Source: Cellvibrionales bacterium UBA1963 (GTDB lineage: Bacteria > Pseudomonadota > Gammaproteobacteria > Pseudomonadales > UBA7434). From it: a DNA stretch of 9,790 bases. The translations under genes were made by a program, and so were the position numbers. Within the stretch, counting starts at the first letter, position 1; every line of letters starts with the position of its first letter. Below are positions 8,401-9,790 of this stretch, piece after piece. The DNA lies in contig DDED01000078.1 of the NCBI GenBank assembly GCA_002336035.1, positions 1-9,790 of the forward strand, written 5' to 3'. Under the pieces are notes generated by a model. It ran no database searches. It worked only from the letters and a program-made list of their open reading frames with translations, and was not told where the DNA came from.

Positions 8401-8637
8401 TCACGATTTAGGCCACTCGCATTAACTTCGGCCACGACATTTGTTGGGTTAATTCCGTTGCTAATTAATGAGTCAATATCAACCATGATGTTTACTCCAA
8501 TTGCAATATCGCTTGCGTTTGGAGTATTAACTTCATCATTGATTGCACTGTTAGTCGTGCCCTGCTTCTGCCTAATTCTGGAAGACATCAAGCTATGGCT
8601 CAGCGAGGGTAAAACCCCCTCAGAGCAAAATCTTTAA
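5488..8637 (+). CDS. RND-family efflux permease (AcrB-like), with unusual TM4 and TM10 residues
   Basis: The 1049 residues match the length of AcrB-type proton-driven exporters. The layout is standard: TM1 (about 13-31), a first large periplasmic loop including PYPGASPEEVE (51-61), TM2-6 (about 336-478), a loop, TM7 (about 529-549) followed by FFPAVDGERLFASV (556-569), a second periplasmic loop, and TM8-12 (about 877-1030). The start ATGA overlaps the adaptor stop with no separate strong ribosome site, implying translational coupling. In TM4, relatives have a V-D-D-A motif; here it reads GILVDAGVVVAER with Asp397 kept and Ala398 in place of the second Asp. In TM10, many relatives of this subgroup read GVVVNDS; here it is GVAVNAS with Ala944, and there is no lysine equivalent to AcrB Lys940. 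The reading frame is otherwise intact, so it looks functional. No outer-membrane factor gene is adjacent. Substrate unknown. Confidence 0.95.
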   Translation: MKNFLAWFIENRVATNLLMWSLILGGIIALPQLHREEFPNIDIDLISVVIPYPGASPEEVEQTVCSRVEENINGTPGIKKITSLAAENSCNVQIELIKGVDKNQKLNEIKSKIDSINTFPTEAEKPIVQLVTLLTNVLQIFVYGDTDPMSLKRLTEKLRLGLTDLPEVSQVFIHYAKDYEISVEVTENTLRRYGLNLRDIAQRISQNSIDLPAGSVDTLDGQILIRTVTQARDIRSLEEIIIISGGDTTELRLGDIANINDGFVSSDVNALFNGQPALMISVKRIGNEDVINVATSVKDYLEQVKTQLPDGVGITLWSDESQDLVDRLDALGTNGLGGLVLVLIILALFLRPRLAFWVAVGLPITLLGTLITFPFVGVTISTISVVGTLLILGILVDAGVVVAERIYTNAELGQDPKQAAINGVNDVATPVIFGVLTSIVAFTPLIALKSGIGSFFSFIGVTAILALVFSLVTSQLILPMQLSKKSLFDQGNGKKLNRFFRLQDKLTQSLLSFANLYYKPSLNWCLNRRYLVASTGLACLIITMALLASGRIIFQFFPAVDGERLFASVSMPIGTSVEDTQAVAQQLVRSGRQLEQELNQQGSDIRITDTMVSAGIQLGRSSIGDADPSGGHQAEVALQIELPSNHEGLTPNDLVKRWRELTGNVPKVDNLTFTAEVFSSGKAIEIELRGRDIVALERAASELSNELRAYPGVMDIVDSFEGGKRELQLNIKDSARSLNLTAQDLATQVRQAFYGEEVQRLQRGREDLKIMVRYPKEERRSLSNIEQMQIRTNEGSEIPFSSVAEASMGRGMANIKRINGLRVISVTADVDRSVITPEEVLGDLENRIMPPLSDRYSIAINLAGEAEEKQEAAGSLIITASIAMFAIYTLLAIPLKSYLQPLIVMSVIPFGACGAVFGHVIMGQDLMFFSLLGIMALSGVAVNASLIMVDFYNRENRRLNHPYSALVSAAMSRFRPLALTSATTFVGLIPLLINESISTMMFTPIAISLAFGVLTSSLIALLVVPCFCLILEDIKLWLSEGKTPSEQNL
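8605..8621. terminator. Weak hairpin at the end of the RND gene
   Basis: GAGGG (8605-8609) pairs with CCCTC (8617-8621) across a 7-nt loop, still inside the permease coding sequence. The following bases contain only a broken T-stretch (ATCTTT), so this is at best a weak terminator for plus-strand transcripts before the convergent gene. Confidence 0.25.
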
Positions 8638-8649
8638 ACAGAGACCTCA

Positions 8650-9069
8650 TTATGCTTCTAGCTTGGCTGCTAAGGCGTCTAACATCATTGTATAGCTGCC
8701 TTCGATCATCGTCTTTGCGTCAGCCTCAGGCACTTCACCCTCATCAAAACTACAAAACCAATTGACAGTTGCAGAATCTTCATCACCGGTCACGGTGACT
8801 GTTGCATTATAGTCATCGAAAGGAATAACCGCATTCTTTGGGATTGTATAACTAAAAGACTTATTGGCAACATCTTTAGCCGTCAATGTCTCATCAATGG
8901 GTGACTCAAGACCAGGCATATGTAAACGCCTTGTCATCCCGACCCCTTCACCGATCACTTCAACGTTATCAGCACCTGGAATCCAAGATAAATTTCCATA
9001 GTCGTCCAATACTGCCCATACGCTGTCAAGGGTCGCACTAATTTTTCGAATAACATTCAACTCTACCAT
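8650..9069 (-). CDS. SRPBCC (START/Bet v 1-like) family protein
   Basis: This is a 139-residue cytosolic protein, the usual size for a single SRPBCC domain, a fold with a deep hydrophobic ligand pocket. Family features in order are an N-terminal strand followed by SATLDSVWAVLDDYGNLSWIPG (11-32), an EVIGEGVGMTRRL strand pair (37-49), PIDETL (57-62), a FSYTIP strand (72-77), VNWFCSF (102-108), and a long C-terminal helix starting at about 115 (EADAKTMIEG) that would close the pocket. The ATG at 9069 has a good AGGAG site (9077-9081) with 7-nt spacing. It follows DUF501 by 46 bp in the same direction, so the two are likely co-transcribed. SRPBCC members include polyketide cyclase-like proteins, lipid binders and CoxG-type proteins; I cannot narrow the ligand. 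Its stop lies 12 bp from the convergent RND stop. Confidence 0.88.
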   Translation of the reverse strand: MVELNVIRKISATLDSVWAVLDDYGNLSWIPGADNVEVIGEGVGMTRRLHMPGLESPIDETLTAKDVANKSFSYTIPKNAVIPFDDYNATVTVTGDEDSATVNWFCSFDEGEVPEADAKTMIEGSYTMMLDALAAKLEA

Positions 9070-9076
9070 GCTCTAA

Positions 9077-9081
9077 CTCCT
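9077..9081 (-). promoter_or_regulatory. Ribosome binding site of the SRPBCC gene
   Basis: AGGAG on the minus strand lies 7 nt before the ATG at 9069 and supports that start. It lies 11 nt downstream of the hairpin at 9093-9110 on the transcript, so the hairpin would leave it exposed. Confidence 0.65.
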
Positions 9082-9092
9082 AAGTAATTAAT

Positions 9093-9110
9093 GATACCCA
9101 AACGGGCATC
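9093..9110 (-). other. Intercistronic hairpin between DUF501 and SRPBCC genes
   Basis: On the minus-strand transcript GAUGCCC pairs with GGGUAUC across a GUUU loop. All seven pairs form, one of them a G-U wobble. On the plus strand the same position is an A-C mismatch, so the fold favours the transcript of the DUF501-SRPBCC pair. No T-run follows, so it is not a standard terminator. It could stabilise the upstream message or mark a processing point. Confidence 0.4.
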
Positions 9111-9115
9111 AACGA

Positions 9116-9640
9116 TTAAAGATATTCTTTATCGAGCCAATTGCCAATGGTATTTTGATTCACCAAGTGAGAAGCATAATAAGTGTGTAAACAACGAATA
9201 CGGGAAAAATTGGCAATCCCACCGATACCTCGCAGCTGCAATGGCTCATAGTAGCCCTTATCGATTAACCGTTGCTTGACTGATTCAGACATATGAATAT
9301 CACGCTGACAAATAAAGTCTCTATGATCATTAACCATCGCTCCTTTGAGAGCATCGTCCGCATCGATGATGTGCTGCATTCGGCTAATGAGGCCACTAGC
9401 CTCTAAGCGGTCAATGCGATAATTTAACTGCTTATCGACCAACCAATACATTGTTGGAAATGGCTTATCATCAACTAAGCTAGCCACCCGTATCACCGAT
9501 GGCGCACCCTGATCATCAACCACTTCTATCGCCTCTAGCCCCCTTGGTTCTCGACCGAGCAAAAAAGCCACTTTTTCAATGATTGCCGGCGAAATAGGTT
9601 GGGATCCCCAACTAACGGAGTTATTAACTGAGTTGCTCAC
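9116..9640 (-). CDS. DUF501-family protein
   Basis: The 174-residue protein carries the conserved blocks of DUF501: LGREPRG (28-34), PFPTMYWL (60-67), RLEASG (78-83), RGIGGI (137-142), IRCLHTYYASHL (148-159) and NTIGNWLDKEY (163-173). Conserved Cys150, His152 and His158 together with the Arg/Glu-rich N-terminal block suggest a catalytic or metal-binding site, but no activity is established. In Actinobacteria DUF501 genes commonly sit beside the exopolyphosphatase gene; that neighbour is not in this window. The start is GTG at 9640, with GGGGA about 9 nt upstream on the minus strand. The first 20 residues are poorly conserved and Ser/Asn-rich, so a later start is possible but lacks a ribosome site. 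The SRPBCC gene follows 46 bp downstream. Confidence 0.88.
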   Translation of the reverse strand: MSNSVNNSVSWGSQPISPAIIEKVAFLLGREPRGLEAIEVVDDQGAPSVIRVASLVDDKPFPTMYWLVDKQLNYRIDRLEASGLISRMQHIIDADDALKGAMVNDHRDFICQRDIHMSESVKQRLIDKGYYEPLQLRGIGGIANFSRIRCLHTYYASHLVNQNTIGNWLDKEYL

Positions 9641-9665
9641 CTATATGTATCCCCTGTGTTATTCG

Positions 9666-9695
9666 AAAAAAAACCTGGACTGGCCAGGCTTTTTT
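9666..9695. terminator. Bidirectional intrinsic terminator
   Basis: CCTGG (9674-9678) pairs with CCAGG (9684-9688) across a 5-nt loop. Eight A residues lie to the left (9666-9673) and six T residues to the right (9690-9695). On the minus strand this gives a hairpin followed by U8, suited to end the gene entering from the right edge, whose stop is 40 nt upstream. On the plus strand it gives a hairpin followed by U6. The stem is short, but the flanking A and T tracts can extend it. Confidence 0.75.
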
Positions 9696-9735
9696 ATCGT
9701 TTGGCTTGAAGACAACAGCCTATGGATATCTGAAA

Positions 9736-9790
9736 CTAGAGCTGCGCTTCCAATGCAGGCAAAGCCTCAAATAAATCAGCAACTAAGCCA
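9736..9790 (-). CDS. Partial CDS, C-terminal 17 residues of a right-edge gene
   Basis: An open minus-strand frame enters from the right edge and ends at TAG (9736-9738). The visible tail reads GLVADLFEALPALEAQL, an Ala/Leu-rich amphipathic helix typical of a protein C-terminus. Support comes from the terminator that follows 40 nt later on the same strand. It is too short to assign a family. Confidence 0.45.
   Translation of the reverse strand, partial: GLVADLFEALPALEAQL

Noticed and set aside
6384..8591. Minus-strand open frames inside the RND gene
   Set aside because: They are antisense to conserved transmembrane coding sequence and show no recognisable protein features.
9091..9279. 62-codon plus-strand open frame
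   Set aside because: It lies opposite the DUF501 C-terminal coding sequence, which carries the conserved RGIGGI and LHTYYASHL blocks.

Overview
The window looks like chromosome from a marine-type gammaproteobacterium with moderate GC. Gene density is high and short Shine-Dalgarno-led genes are packed closely. The protein families are typical of lipid- or aromatic-degrading marine Gammaproteobacteria: an NAD-type aldehyde dehydrogenase, a secreted DUF3604 protein, a membrane-fusion protein plus RND permease pair, an SRPBCC protein and DUF501. This taxonomic call is an inference from protein style only. I see no rRNA, tRNA, insertion sequence, CRISPR array or phage gene.

Layout. (1) Positions 1-3853 hold a minus-strand run. 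Transcription enters at the DUF3604 exported protein (3853 to 1799), passes through an aldehyde dehydrogenase (1747 to 311), then reaches the N-terminal part of a third gene (227 to beyond the left edge). (2) Positions 3854-4306 are a divergent control region of about 450 bp. It carries a perfect 20-bp palindrome at 4150-4169 and no convincing gene. (3) Positions 4307-8637 are a plus-strand two-gene operon: a periplasmic adaptor and an RND inner-membrane permease with a 4-bp ATGA overlap. (4) Positions 8650-9640 are a minus-strand pair, DUF501 followed by an SRPBCC protein, converging on the RND gene with only 12 bp between stops. (5) A hairpin with A and T tracts at 9666-9695 looks like an intrinsic terminator. 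The last 17 codons of another minus-strand gene lie at the right edge.

How the genes may work together. The adaptor and permease should form the inner part of a tripartite export pump, with an outer-membrane channel encoded elsewhere. The palindrome upstream is the obvious candidate operator, but no regulator gene is visible. The DUF3604-ALDH-third gene cluster reads as a catabolic unit of unknown substrate. DUF501 and SRPBCC are likely co-transcribed, with no shared function established.

The most unusual observation is in the permease. Two membrane positions normally acidic in its relatives are alanine: the second Asp of the TM4 Asp-Asp pair (A398) and the Asp of the TM10 Asn-Asp-Ser motif (A944). 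This suggests altered energy coupling or a divergent subfamily. I do not see a clearly new multi-gene defence or mobile system here.
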